From: Nymphaea colorata
Taxonomy: Eukaryota > Streptophyta > Magnoliopsida > Nymphaeales > Nymphaeaceae
Reading direction: 5' to 3'
Assembly: GCF_008831285.2 (NCBI RefSeq)
Contig: NW_022205046.1
Location: 1-31,619 of the forward strand
DNA: 31,619 nt
The notes under the pieces are model-generated. The model did no database searches. It saw only the letters and a list, made by a program, of their open reading frames with translations, and was not told the DNA's origin. This document shows positions 1 through 10,850 of the stretch, piece after piece. A program made the translations under genes and the position numbers. Numbering within the stretch: the first letter of the stretch is position 1; the number at the start of each line of letters is the position of its first letter.

Positions 1-750
1 ATTTTAATCATTCATTATAGACATTGTAACAAGCGAAACATATTACATTAACTATAAGTGATCAAGTGAATGAGTTGAATCCTTCATTTCATACAACTTG
101 TGATTCAATTCACTAAATCAGTCAATGTAATGTAACAATAAGTTAACCACTTCAATTAAATATGTTGATCAAATGAATCAACTCATTAGATATGTAACTA
201 CAAGTTTAACTCACTGGATTAACTGCAATGGATCAAACTAATACTTAGATCTCATTGTATCTATAGAACTTGTGATCGCAATCATTAAATCATCATTTTA
301 GATGTAATAACAAGTGAAACACCTTATATTATGTGATTGCACAATGAATGACTTGAATCTCATTCATTTTCGTTTAAAATTGTGATTTCAATGTACTAAA
401 TCATTTAATATGGATTAACAACGTCTTATCCACATTCAAGTTAATATGCATGATCAAATGAATCAATAAAATCTCACTATTATTGATACAAACTTAGATT
501 TCTTTCCCATAGATCATTCACTATGATGTAGCCACAAGTTCAACCGATTGGATTAACTACAAGGGATCGAACTAATGCATAGATCCCACTTATATACATA
601 TGAACTTGTGATTTGAATCAATTAAATAATTCATTATAGATGTAATAACAAGTAAGACACATTAGATTAAATATCGATGAGCAAATCAATCACTTGAATC
701 TCATTAATTTCTTTTAAACTTGTGATTACAATCGACTAAATAATTCATAA
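1..750 (+). other. Left-end zone of scattered small losses
   Basis: About 18 bp of net loss in the F1 satellite, mostly one base at a time and often in runs of A, T or C, thinning out by ~750. This is the signature of a poorly polished contig end. The zone holds satellite only. Confidence 0.75.
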
Positions 751-2269
751 GGATGTTACAACAAGTAAAAAAAAATCAATTAAATATGCGTGATCAAAAG
801 AAACACTTAAATCCCACTCGTATTGAGGGAACTTGCGATTTCAATCCCTCAAATCGTTCGCCATAGATGTAACATGAAGTTAAACTCATTAGATTGGATA
901 CAAGGGATCGAACAAATGCATTGGTTCCTTTTGTATCCATATAAACTAGTGATTTTAATCTTTTAAACCATTCATTACAGACTTTATAACAAACGAAACA
1001 TATTAGATTAACTACAAGAGATCATTTGAATGAGTTGAATCTCATTCATTTTCATACGAACCATTCAATGTGAATGCATCAACAAGTTAACCACTTTCAA
1101 TTAAATATGTGTGATCAAATGAATGAATTAAATCTCTCGGGCATTGATACGAACTTATGATTTAAATCTATTCGATCATCAATAATTAGATATGTAACTA
1201 CAAGTTCAACTCATTAGATTAACTGCAAGGGATCAAACTAATGCATAGATCCCATTTGTATCCACGTGAACTTGTGATTGCAATCACTTAAATCATTCAT
1301 TATAGATGCAACAACAAGTGAAACACATTATATTTAGTGTGATTGAGCAAATGAATAACCTGAATCTCATTCAATTTCATTTAAACTTGTGATTTCAATC
1401 CACTACATCATTTTAATATGTATTAATAAAATGTTATACACATTTAATTTAATATGTGTGATCAAATGAATGAATTAAATCCCACTATTATTGACACAAA
1501 CTTGTGATTTCTTTTCCTTAGATCATTCATCATAGATGATGTAACAACAAGTTCAACTAATTGGATTAACTACAAGGGGTGTAACTAAGGTAATGATCCC
1601 ATTTACATACATATGAACTTGTGATTTCAATCATTAAAATCATTCATTATACATGTAATAACAAGTGAGACACATTAGATTAAATATGAGTGAGCAAATC
1701 AATCAGTTGAGTCTCATTCATTTTCTTTTAATCTTGTGATTTCAATTCACTATATCATTTAATATGGATGTAATAACAAGTTAAGCACATTGAATTAAAT
1801 ATGTGCGATCAAAAGAATCACTTAAATTCCACTCGTAATGATAGTAACTTGTGATTTCCATTCCTTAAATCCTTCGCTATAGATGTAACAAGAAGTTAAA
1901 CTCGTTGGATTATTTAAAAGAGATCAAACAAATTGTGATTTCAATCATTTAAATCATTCATTATCGATGTAACAACAAGTGAGACACATTAGATTAAATA
2001 TAAGTGAGCAAACGAACCACTTGATTCTCATTCATTTCTTTTAAGCTTGTGATTTCAGTCTACTAAATGATTCAATATGGATGTAACAACAAGTTAGGCA
2101 CATTCAATTAAATATGCGTCATCAAAAGCATCACTTAAACCAACTCGCATTGATAGGAACTTGTGATTTCATCTCTTAAATTGTTCCCTATGTATGTAAC
2201 AAGAAGTTAAGCTCATTGCATTAGATACAAGGGATTAAACAAATGCATTGGTCTCATTTCTAACCATGT
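1..2269 (+). repeat. HOR copy F1, partial (starts 18 bp inside a1)
   Basis: Contains everything but the first 18 bp of the unit. It is 18 bp shorter than expected from clean copies, and all losses that I could place lie in the first ~750 bp, for example TTTCATACAACTTG where other copies have TTTTCATACAAACTTG, and CACTATGATG at ~533 for CACTATTGATG. From ~750 on it matches F2 closely. The a5 palindrome is at 1274-1287. The a7 site (~2011-2040) reads ACGAACCACTTG and CATTTCTTTT, the left-arm form. Confidence 0.95.
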
Positions 2270-2562
2270 AAACTAGTGATTTTAGTCATTTTAATCATTC
2301 ATTATAGACATTGTAACAAGCGAAACATATTACATTAACTATAAGTGATCAAGTGAATGAGTTGAATCTCCTTCATTTTCATACAAACTTGTGATTTCAG
2401 TTCACTAAATCAGTCAATGTGAATGTAACAATAAGTTAACCACTTTCAATTAAATATGTGTGATCAAATGAATCAACTCATTAGATATGTAACTACAAGT
2501 TTAACTCACTGGATTAACTGCAATGGATCAAACTAATACTTAGATCTCATTTGTATCTATAT
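2270..2562 (+). repeat. Trimer X1 of the reference unit (a1 + fused b1/c1)
   Basis: Subunit a1 at 2270-2384 is the X-class form (CATATTACATTAACTA, GAATGAGTTGAATCT). Then b1 is intact to GATCAAATGAAT (~2474) and jumps to TTAGATATGTAAC, the middle of a class-c subunit, so the end of b and the AACTTGTGATT head of c are lost. Compared with b4/c4 about 30-55 bp are missing, depending on how the fusion is aligned. The fusion is present in every copy, so it predates amplification of the HOR. Confidence 0.85.
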
Positions 2563-2904
2563 GAACTTGTGATCGCAATCATTTAAATCATTCATTTTAG
2601 ATGTAATAACAAGTGAAACACCTTATATTTATTGTGATTGCACAATTGAATGACTTGAATCTCATTCATTTTCGTTTAAAATTGTGATTTCAATGTACTA
2701 AATCATTTAATATGGATTAACAACGTCTTATCCACATTCAAGTTAATATGCATGATCAAATGAATCAATAAAATCTCACTATTATTGATACAAACTTAGA
2801 TTTCTTTCCCATAGATCATTCACTATTGATGTAGCCACAAGTTCAACCGATTGGATTAACTACAAGGGATCGAACTAATGCATAGATCCCACTTATATAC
2901 ATAT
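2563..2904 (+). repeat. Trimer Y1 (a2, b2, c2; 342 bp)
   Basis: a2 2563-2677, b2 2678-2791, c2 2792-2904. Class Y is recognised by TTATATTTA-TGTGATTG in a, by a degenerate b (AACAACGTCTTATCC in place of ACAAGTTAAGCAC) and by GATTTCTTTCCC in c. c2 has lost TG from the usual ACTTGTGATT head (ACTTAGATT). Position ~2795-2800 in c2 is the site of the extra-base variants seen in U3, U5, U7 and U8. Confidence 0.85.
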
Positions 2905-3247
2905 GAACTTGTGATTTGAATCAATTAAATAATTCATTATAGATGTAATAACAAGTAAGACACATTAGATTAAATATCGATGAGCAAATCAATCACTTGA
3001 ATCTCATTAATTTTCTTTTAAACTTGTGATTACAATCGACTAAATAATTCAATAAGGATGTTACAACAAGTAAAAAAAAATCAATTAAATATGCGTGATC
3101 AAAAGAAACACTTAAATCCCACTCGTATTGAGGGAACTTGCGATTTCAATCCCTCAAATCGTTCGCCATAGATGTAACATGAAGTTAAACTCATTAGATT
3201 GGATACAAGGGATCGAACAAATGCATTGGTTCCTTTTGTATCCATAT
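2905..3247 (+). repeat. Trimer Z1 (a3, b3, c3; 343 bp)
   Basis: a3 2905-3019, b3 3020-3133, c3 3134-3247. Class Z has CATTAGATTAAATAT in a, CACTTAAATCCCACTCG in b and GTTAAACTC or similar in c. In b3 the usual GTTAAGCACATTC is replaced by a run of nine A (3072-3080). c3 has a short inverted pair, GAGGGAACTTGCGATTTC followed by AATCCCTC. Confidence 0.85.
3072..3080 (+). repeat. A9 homopolymer tract in b3
   Basis: Nine A (T on the plus strand in the right arm) in all copies except F3, U7 and U8, which have ten. Length variation here may be real slippage or homopolymer miscalling. It replaces about ten bases that are conserved in b6 and b7. Confidence 0.85.
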
Positions 3248-3572
3248 AAACTAGTGATTTTAATCTTTTAAACCATTCATTACAGACTTTATAACAAACG
3301 AAACATATTAGATTAACTACAAGAGATCATTTGAATGAGTTGAATCTCATTCATTTTCATACGAACCATTCAATGTGAATGCATCAACAAGTTAACCACT
3401 TTCAATTAAATATGTGTGATCAAATGAATGAATTAAATCTCTCGGGCATTGATACGAACTTATGATTTAAATCTATTCGATCATCAATAATTAGATATGT
3501 AACTACAAGTTCAACTCATTAGATTAACTGCAAGGGATCAAACTAATGCATAGATCCCATTTGTATCCACGT
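3248..3572 (+). repeat. Trimer X2 (a4, b4, c4; 325 bp)
   Basis: a4 3248-3362, b4 3363-3455, c4 3456-3572. It is the sister of X1: b4 and b1 share the run from ACCACTTTC to GATCAAATGAAT. b4 lacks about 22 bp at its start (~3365), exactly the ACTTGTGATTTCAATC head, so it has only the ACAAGT half of the subunit dyad. c4 is intact and shows what X1 lost. Confidence 0.85.
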
Positions 3573-3919
3573 GAACTTGTGATTGCAATCACTTAAATCA
3601 TTCATTATAGATGCAACAACAAGTGAAACACATTATATTTAGTGTGATTGAGCAAATGAATAACCTGAATCTCATTCAATTTCATTTAAACTTGTGATTT
3701 CAATCCACTACATCATTTTAATATGTATTAATAAAATGTTATACACATTTAATTTAATATGTGTGATCAAATGAATGAATTAAATCCCACTATTATTGAC
3801 ACAAACTTGTGATTTCTTTTCCTTAGATCATTCATCATAGATGATGTAACAACAAGTTCAACTAATTGGATTAACTACAAGGGGTGTAACTAAGGTAATG
3901 ATCCCATTTACATACATAT
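3573..3919 (+). repeat. Trimer Y2 (a5, b5, c5; 347 bp)
   Basis: a5 3573-3687, b5 3688-3802, c5 3803-3919. It is the sister of Y1, with TTATATTTAGTGTGATTG in a5 and a degenerate b5 (AATAAAATGTTATACAC). a5 carries the 14-bp palindrome at which the array flips. b5 holds a small inverted pair, ACACAT and ATGTGT, 10 bp apart. c5 has a small duplication, ATAGATGATG. Confidence 0.85.
3579..3592. repeat. 14-bp perfect palindrome in a5 (recurs once per HOR)
   Basis: GTGATTGCAATCAC is self-complementary over all 14 bases. Other plus-arm copies are at 1274-1287, 5884-5897, 8189-8202 and 10485-10498. The copy at 10852-10865 sits on the inversion junction. In other class-a subunits the equivalent is TGTGATTTCAATCATT or similar, which is not palindromic, so this is a property of a5 alone. 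It could form a small hairpin in single strands. No protein-binding role can be claimed. Confidence 0.9.
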
Positions 3920-4234
3920 GAACTTGTGATTTCAATCATTAAAATCATTCATTATACATGTAATAACAAGTGAGACACATTAGATTAAATATGAGTGAGC
4001 AAATCAATCAGTTGAGTCTCATTCATTTTCTTTTAATCTTGTGATTTCAATTCACTATATCATTTAATATGGATGTAATAACAAGTTAAGCACATTGAAT
4101 TAAATATGTGCGATCAAAAGAATCACTTAAATTCCACTCGTAATGATAGTAACTTGTGATTTCCATTCCTTAAATCCTTCGCTATAGATGTAACAAGAAG
4201 TTAAACTCGTTGGATTATTTAAAAGAGATCAAAC
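3920..4234 (+). repeat. Trimer Z2 (a6, b6, truncated c6; 315 bp)
   Basis: a6 3920-4034, b6 4035-4149, c6 4150-4234. a6 and b6 are the closest to what looks like the ancestral subunits. c6 is 85 bp: it stops after GAGATCAAAC and lacks the ~28-bp tail (ATGCATTGGTCTCATTTGTA-like) found in c3 and c7. The next subunit begins AAATTGTGATT, so the ACTTGT head of a7 was damaged by the same event. Confidence 0.85.
3922..3971. repeat. ACTTGT...ACAAGT dyad, the recurrent subunit core (example in a6)
   Basis: ACTTGT at 3922-3927 and its reverse complement ACAAGT at 3966-3971 are 44 bp apart start to start. The same pair, at similar spacing, appears in most a and b subunits, and ACTTGT with a degenerate AGAAGT appears in the Z-class c subunits. 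It is lost on one side in b4, c2 and a7. This repeated dyad could reflect a bound protein or a stem, or simply be ancestral sequence. Confidence 0.7.
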
Positions 4235-4574
4235 AAATTGTGATTTCAATCATTTAAATCATTCATTATCGATGTAACAACAAGTGAGACACATTAGATT
4301 AAATATAAGTGAGCAAACGAACCACTTGATTCTCATTCATTTCTTTTAAGCTTGTGATTTCAGTCTACTAAATGATTCAATATGGATGTAACAACAAGTT
4401 AGGCACATTCAATTAAATATGCGTCATCAAAAGCATCACTTAAACCAACTCGCATTGATAGGAACTTGTGATTTCATCTCTTAAATTGTTCCCTATGTAT
4501 GTAACAAGAAGTTAAGCTCATTGCATTAGATACAAGGGATTAAACAAATGCATTGGTCTCATTTCTAACCATGT
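4235..4574 (+). repeat. Trimer Z3, the unpaired seventh trimer (a7, b7, c7; 340 bp)
   Basis: a7 4235-4347, b7 4348-4461, c7 4462-4574. Class Z, with no X or Y partner, it turns two X-Y-Z blocks into a seven-trimer HOR. a7 contains the only arm-diagnostic site (GCAAACGAACCACTTG and CATTTCTTTT here; CATTTTCTTTT in the right arm). c7 begins GATTTCATCTC, which lacks two bases of GATTTCAATCTC. Confidence 0.85.
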
Positions 4575-6879
4575 AAACTAGTGATTTTAGTCATTTTAAT
4601 CATTCATTATAGACATTGTAACAAGCGAAACATATTACATTAACTATAAGTGATCAAGTGAATGAGTTGAATCTCCTTCATTTTCATACAAACTTGTGAT
4701 TTCAGTTCACTAAATCAGTCAATGTGAATGTAACAATAAGTTAACCACTTTCAATTAAATATGTGTGATCAAATGAATCAACTCATTAGATATGTAACTA
4801 CAAGTTTAACTCACTGGATTAACTGCAATGGATCAAACTAATACTTAGATCTCATTTGTATCTATATGAACTTGTGATCGCAATCATTTAAATCATTCAT
4901 TTTAGATGTAATAACAAGTGAAACACCTTATATTTATTGTGATTGCACAATTGAATGACTTGAATCTCATTCATTTTCGTTTAAAATTGTGATTTCAATG
5001 TACTAAATCATTTAATATGGATTAACAACGTCTTATCCACATTCAAGTTAATATGCATGATCAAATGAATCAATAAATCTCACTATTATTGATACAAACT
5101 TAGATTTCTTTCCCATAGATCATTCACTATTGATGTAGCCACAAGTTCAACCGATTGGATTAACTACAAGGGATCGAACTAATGCATAGATCCCACTTAT
5201 ATACATATGAACTTGTGATTTGAATCAATTAAATAATTCATTATAGATGTAATAACAAGTAAGACACATTAGATTAAATATCGATGAGCAAATCAATCAC
5301 TTGAATCTCATTAATTTTCTTTTAAACTTGTGATTACAATCGACTAAATAATTCAATAAGGATGTTACAACAAGTAAAAAAAAAATCAATTAAATATGCG
5401 TGATCAAAAGAAACACTTAAATCCCACTCGTATTGAGGGAACTTGCGATTTCAATCCCTCAAATCGTTCGCCATAGATGTAACATGAAGTTAAACTCATT
5501 AGATTGGATACAAGGGATCGAACAAATGCATTGGTTCCTTTTGTATCCATATAAACTAGTGATTTTAATCTTTTAAACCATTCATTACAGACTTTATAAC
5601 AAACGAAACATATTAGATTAACTACAAGAGATCATTTGAATGAGTTGAATCTCATTCATTTTCATACGAACCATTCAATGTGAATGCATCAACAAGTTAA
5701 CCACTTTCAATTAAATATGTGTGATCAAATGAATGAATTAAATCTCTCGGGCATTGATACGAACTTATGATTTAAATCTATTCGATCATCAATAATTAGA
5801 TATGTAACTACAAGTTCAACTCATTAGATTAACTGCAAGGGATCAAACTAATGCATAGATCCCATTTGTATCCACGTGAACTTGTGATTGCAATCACTTA
5901 AATCATTCATTATAGATGCAACAACAAGTGAAACACATTATATTTAGTGTGATTGAGCAAATGAATAACCTGAATCTCATTCAATTTCATTTAAACTTGT
6001 GATTTCAATCCACTACATCATTTTAATATGTATTAATAAAATGTTATACACATTTAATTTAATATGTGTGATCAAATGAATGAATTAAATCCCACTATTA
6101 TTGACACAAACTTGTGATTTCTTTTCCTTAGATCATTCATCATAGATGATGTAACAACAAGTTCAACTAATTGGATTAACTACAAGGGGTGTAACTAAGG
6201 TAATGATCCCATTTACATACATATGAACTTGTGATTTCAATCATTAAAATCATTCATTATACATGTAATAACAAGTGAGACACATTAGATTAAATATGAG
6301 TGAGCAAATCAATCAGTTGAGTCTCATTCATTTTCTTTTAATCTTGTGATTTCAATTCACTATATCATTTAATATGGATGTAATAACAAGTTAAGCACAT
6401 TGAATTAAATATGTGCGATCAAAAGAATCACTTAAATTCCACTCGTAATGATAGTAACTTGTGATTTCCATTCCTTAAATCCTTCGCTATAGATGTAACA
6501 AGAAGTTAAACTCGTTGGATTATTTAAAAGAGATCAAACAAATTGTGATTTCAATCATTTAAATCATTCATTATCGATGTAACAACAAGTGAGACACATT
6601 AGATTAAATATAAGTGAGCAAACGAACCACTTGATTCTCATTCATTTCTTTTAAGCTTGTGATTTCAGTCTACTAAATGATTCAATATGGATGTAACAAC
6701 AAGTTAGGCACATTCAATTAAATATGCGTCATCAAAAGCATCACTTAAACCAACTCGCATTGATAGGAACTTGTGATTTCATCTCTTAAATTGTTCCCTA
6801 TGTATGTAACAAGAAGTTAAGCTCATTGCATTAGATACAAGGGATTAAACAAATGCATTGGTCTCATTTCTAACCATGT
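4575..6879 (+). repeat. HOR copy F3, complete (2305 bp)
   Basis: Same subunit order as F2. It carries a private pair of offsetting 1-bp changes: AATAAATCTC at 5071-5082, one A fewer than the usual AATAAAATCTC in b2, and a run of ten A in b3 (~5376) where most copies have nine. The b2 loss is also seen, on the opposite strand, in the right-arm unit 14461-16765 (GAGATTTATTG at ~16259). The a7 site is the left-arm form. Confidence 0.95.
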
Positions 6880-9183
6880 AAACTAGTGATTTTAGTCATT
6901 TTAATCATTCATTATAGACATTGTAACAAGCGAAACATATTACATTAACTATAAGTGATCAAGTGAATGAGTTGAATCTCCTTCATTTTCATACAAACTT
7001 GTGATTTCAGTTCACTAAATCAGTCAATGTGAATGTAACAATAAGTTAACCACTTTCAATTAAATATGTGTGATCAAATGAATCAACTCATTAGATATGT
7101 AACTACAAGTTTAACTCACTGGATTAACTGCAATGGATCAAACTAATACTTAGATCTCATTTGTATCTATATGAACTTGTGATCGCAATCATTTAAATCA
7201 TTCATTTTAGATGTAATAACAAGTGAAACACCTTATATTTATTGTGATTGCACAATTGAATGACTTGAATCTCATTCATTTTCGTTTAAAATTGTGATTT
7301 CAATGTACTAAATCATTTAATATGGATTAACAACGTCTTATCCACATTCAAGTTAATATGCATGATCAAATGAATCAATAAAATCTCACTATTATTGATA
7401 CAAACTTAGATTTCTTTCCCATAGATCATTCACTATTGATGTAGCCACAAGTTCAACCGATTGGATTAACTACAAGGGATCGAACTAATGCATAGATCCC
7501 ACTTATATACATATGAACTTGTGATTTGAATCAATTAAATAATTCATTATAGATGTAATAACAAGTAAGACACATTAGATTAAATATCGATGAGCAAATC
7601 AATCACTTGAATCTCATTAATTTTCTTTTAAACTTGTGATTACAATCGACTAAATAATTCAATAAGGATGTTACAACAAGTAAAAAAAAATCAATTAAAT
7701 ATGCGTGATCAAAAGAAACACTTAAATCCCACTCGTATTGAGGGAACTTGCGATTTCAATCCCTCAAATCGTTCGCCATAGATGTAACATGAAGTTAAAC
7801 TCATTAGATTGGATACAAGGGATCGAACAAATGCATTGGTTCCTTTTGTATCCATATAAACTAGTGATTTTAATCTTTTAAACCATTCATTACAGACTTT
7901 ATAACAAACGAAACATATTAGATTAACTACAAGAGATCATTTGAATGAGTTGAATCTCATTCATTTTCATACGAACCATTCAATGTGAATGCATCAACAA
8001 GTTAACCACTTTCAATTAAATATGTGTGATCAAATGAATGAATTAAATCTCTCGGGCATTGATACGAACTTATGATTTAAATCTATTCGATCATCAATAA
8101 TTAGATATGTAACTACAAGTTCAACTCATTAGATTAACTGCAAGGGATCAAACTAATGCATAGATCCCATTTGTATCCACGTGAACTTGTGATTGCAATC
8201 ACTTAAATCATTCATTATAGATGCAACAACAAGTGAAACACATTATATTTAGTGTGATTGAGCAAATGAATAACCTGAATCTCATTCAATTTCATTTAAA
8301 CTTGTGATTTCAATCCACTACATCATTTTAATATGTATTAATAAAATGTTATACACATTTAATTTAATATGTGTGATCAAATGAATGAATTAAATCCCAC
8401 TATTATTGACACAAACTTGTGATTTCTTTTCCTTAGATCATTCATCATAGATGATGTAACAACAAGTTCAACTAATTGGATTAACTACAAGGGGTGTAAC
8501 TAAGGTAATGATCCCATTTACATACATATGAACTTGTGATTTCAATCATTAAAATCATTCATTATACATGTAATAACAAGTGAGACACATTAGATTAAAT
8601 ATGAGTGAGCAAATCAATCAGTTGAGTCTCATTCATTTTCTTTTAATCTTGTGATTTCAATTCACTATATCATTTAATATGGATGTAATAACAAGTTAAG
8701 CACATTGAATTAAATATGTGCGATCAAAAGAATCACTTAAATTCCACTCGTAATGATAGTAACTTGTGATTTCCATTCCTTAAATCCTTCGCTATAGATG
8801 TAACAAGAAGTTAAACTCGTTGGATTATTTAAAAGAGATCAAACAAATTGTGATTTCAATCATTTAAATCATTCATTATCGATGTAACAACAAGTGAGAC
8901 ACATTAGATTAAATATAAGTGAGCAAACGAACACTTGATTCTCATTCATTTCTTTTAAGCTTGTGATTTCAGTCTACTAAATGATTCAATATGGATGTAA
9001 CAACAAGTTAGGCACATTCAATTAAATATGCGTCATCAAAAGCATCACTTAAACCAACTCGCATTGATAGGAACTTGTGATTTCATCTCTTAAATTGTTC
9101 CCTATGTATGTAACAAGAAGTTAAGCTCATTGCATTAGATACAAGGGATTAAACAAATGCATTGGTCTCATTTCTAACCATGT
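6880..9183 (+). repeat. HOR copy F4, complete (2304 bp)
   Basis: Same order as F2. The one-base shorter length is explained by ACGAACACTTG at ~8928-8936 in a7, where F1-F3 have ACGAACCACTTG. Four right-arm units share this shorter form (CAAGTGTTCG on the plus strand). It still has the left-arm CATTTCTTTT just downstream (~8946). The a5 palindrome is at 8189-8202. Confidence 0.95.
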
Positions 9184-10850
9184 AAACTAGTGATTTTAGT
9201 CATTTTAATCATTCATTATAGACATTGTAACAAGCGAAACATATTACATTAACTATAAGTGATCAAGTGAATGAGTTGAATCTCCTTCATTTTCATACAA
9301 ACTTGTGATTTCAGTTCACTAAATCAGTCAATGTGAATGTAACAATAAGTTAACCACTTTCAATTAAATATGTGTGATCAAATGAATCAACTCATTAGAT
9401 ATGTAACTACAAGTTTAACTCACTGGATTAACTGCAATGGATCAAACTAATACTTAGATCTCATTTGTATCTATATGAACTTGTGATCGCAATCATTTAA
9501 ATCATTCATTTTAGATGTAATAACAAGTGAAACACCTTATATTTATTGTGATTGCACAATTGAATGACTTGAATCTCATTCATTTTCGTTTAAAATTGTG
9601 ATTTCAATGTACTAAATCATTTAATATGGATTAACAACGTCTTATCCACATTCAAGTTAATATGCATGATCAAATGAATCAATAAATCCACTATTATTGA
9701 TACAAACTTAGATTTCTTTCCCATAGATCATTCACTATTGATGTAGCCACAAGTTCAACCGATTGGATTAACTACAAGGGATCGAACTAATGCATAGATC
9801 CCACTTATATACATATGAACTTGTGATTTGAATCAATTAAATAATTCATTATAGATGTAATAACAAGTAAGACACATTAGATTAAATATCGATGAGCAAA
9901 TCAATCACTTGAATCTCATTAATTTTCTTTTAAACTTGTGATTACAATCGACTAAATAATTCAATAAGGATGTTACAACAAGTAAAAAAAAATCAATTAA
10001 ATATGCGTGATCAAAAGAAACACTTAAATCCCACTCGTATTGAGGAACTTGCGATTTCAATCCTCAAATCGTTCGCCATAGATGTAACATGAAGTTAAAC
10101 TCATTAGATTGGATACAAGGGATCGAACAAATGCATTGGTTCCTTTTGTATCCATATAAACTAGTGATTTTAATCTTTTAAACCATTCATTACAGACTTT
10201 ATAACAAACGAAACATATTAGATTAACTACAAGAGATCATTTGAATGAGTTGAATCTCATTCATTTTCATACGAACCATTCAATGTGAATGCATCAACAA
10301 GTTAACCACTTTCAATTAAATATGTGTGATCAAATGAATGAATTAAATCTCTCGGGCATTGATACGAACTTATGATTTAAATCTATTCGATCAATAATTA
10401 GATATGTAACTACAAGTTCAACTCATTAGATTAACTGCAAGGGATCAAACTAATGCATAGATCCATTTGTATCCACGTGAACTTGTGATTGCAATCACTT
10501 AAATCATTCATTATAGATGCAAAACAAGTGAAACACATTATATTTAGTGTGATTGAGCAAATGAATAACTGAATCTCATTCATTCATTTAAACTTGTGAT
10601 TTCAATCACTACATCATTTAATATGTATTAATAAAATGTTATCACATTTAATTTAATATGTGTGATCAATAATGAATTAATCCACTATTATTGACACATT
10701 GTGATTTTTCTTAATCATCTATAGATGATTAACAAAATTCAAATTGGATTAATACAATGTAATAATAATGATCATTTACATAATATGAATTGTGATTTCA
10801 ATCATTAAAATATTCATTATCATGTATAACAAGTGACATTGATTAAATAT
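9184..10850 (+). repeat. HOR copy F5, partial, decaying towards the inversion
   Basis: Runs from a1 to about 70 bp into a6, then ends at the orientation switch. It is clean to about 9670. Differences then accumulate: AATAAATCCAC at ~9681, GAGGAAC and ATCCTC at ~10043-10065 where clean copies have GGG and CCC, GATCAATAATT at ~10390, then dense losses after 10479. The total shortfall to the junction is 57 bp, of which 49 bp fall after the start of a5. The rise in differences is gradual, not a step, which fits loss of read support near the junction better than an old diverged copy. Confidence 0.9.

Larger units (their letters stand above)
2270..4234 (+). repeat. Two diverged ~980-bp X-Y-Z blocks inside the HOR
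   Basis: Block 1 is 2270-3247 (978 bp) and block 2 is 3248-4234 (987 bp). Class-specific words line up in order: CGAAACATATTA in a1 and a4, TTATATTTA in a2 and a5, CATTAGATTAAATAT in a3 and a6. Differences between blocks are frequent, whereas differences between whole HOR copies are rare. The block duplication is therefore older than the amplification of the 2.3-kb unit. Confidence 0.8.
2270..4574 (+). repeat. HOR copy F2, complete (reference unit, 2305 bp)
   Basis: Clean copy used here as the reference. Subunits by start: a1 2270, fused b1/c1 2385, a2 2563, b2 2678, c2 2792, a3 2905, b3 3020, c3 3134, a4 3248, b4 3363, c4 3456, a5 3573, b5 3688, c5 3803, a6 3920, b6 4035, c6 4150, a7 4235, b7 4348, c7 4462. 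Complete subunits are 113-117 bp. The short ones are b4 (93 bp), c6 (85 bp) and the b1/c1 fusion (178 bp for what should be about 228). Trimers sort into the order X Y Z X Y Z Z. Confidence 0.95.
1..10850 (+). repeat. Satellite array, left arm (plus orientation), HOR period ~2305 bp
   Basis: Tandem higher-order satellite read on the plus strand. The landmark AAACTAGTGATTTTAGTC, which opens subunit a1, recurs at 2270, 4575, 6880 and 9184, giving spacings of 2305, 2305 and 2304. It includes the tail of one unit, three complete units and the first ~1.67 kb of a fifth. The complete units read as nearly identical. A class-a subunit has stops in all six frames within about 80 bp (for example TGA in TTGTGATTT, TAG in TATAGATG, TAA in TTAAAT, and TCA/TTA for the opposite strand), so no coding potential is expected. 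The function is unknown. Arrays of this design are typical of centromeric or other heterochromatic DNA, but nothing here proves a centromere. Confidence 0.97.
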
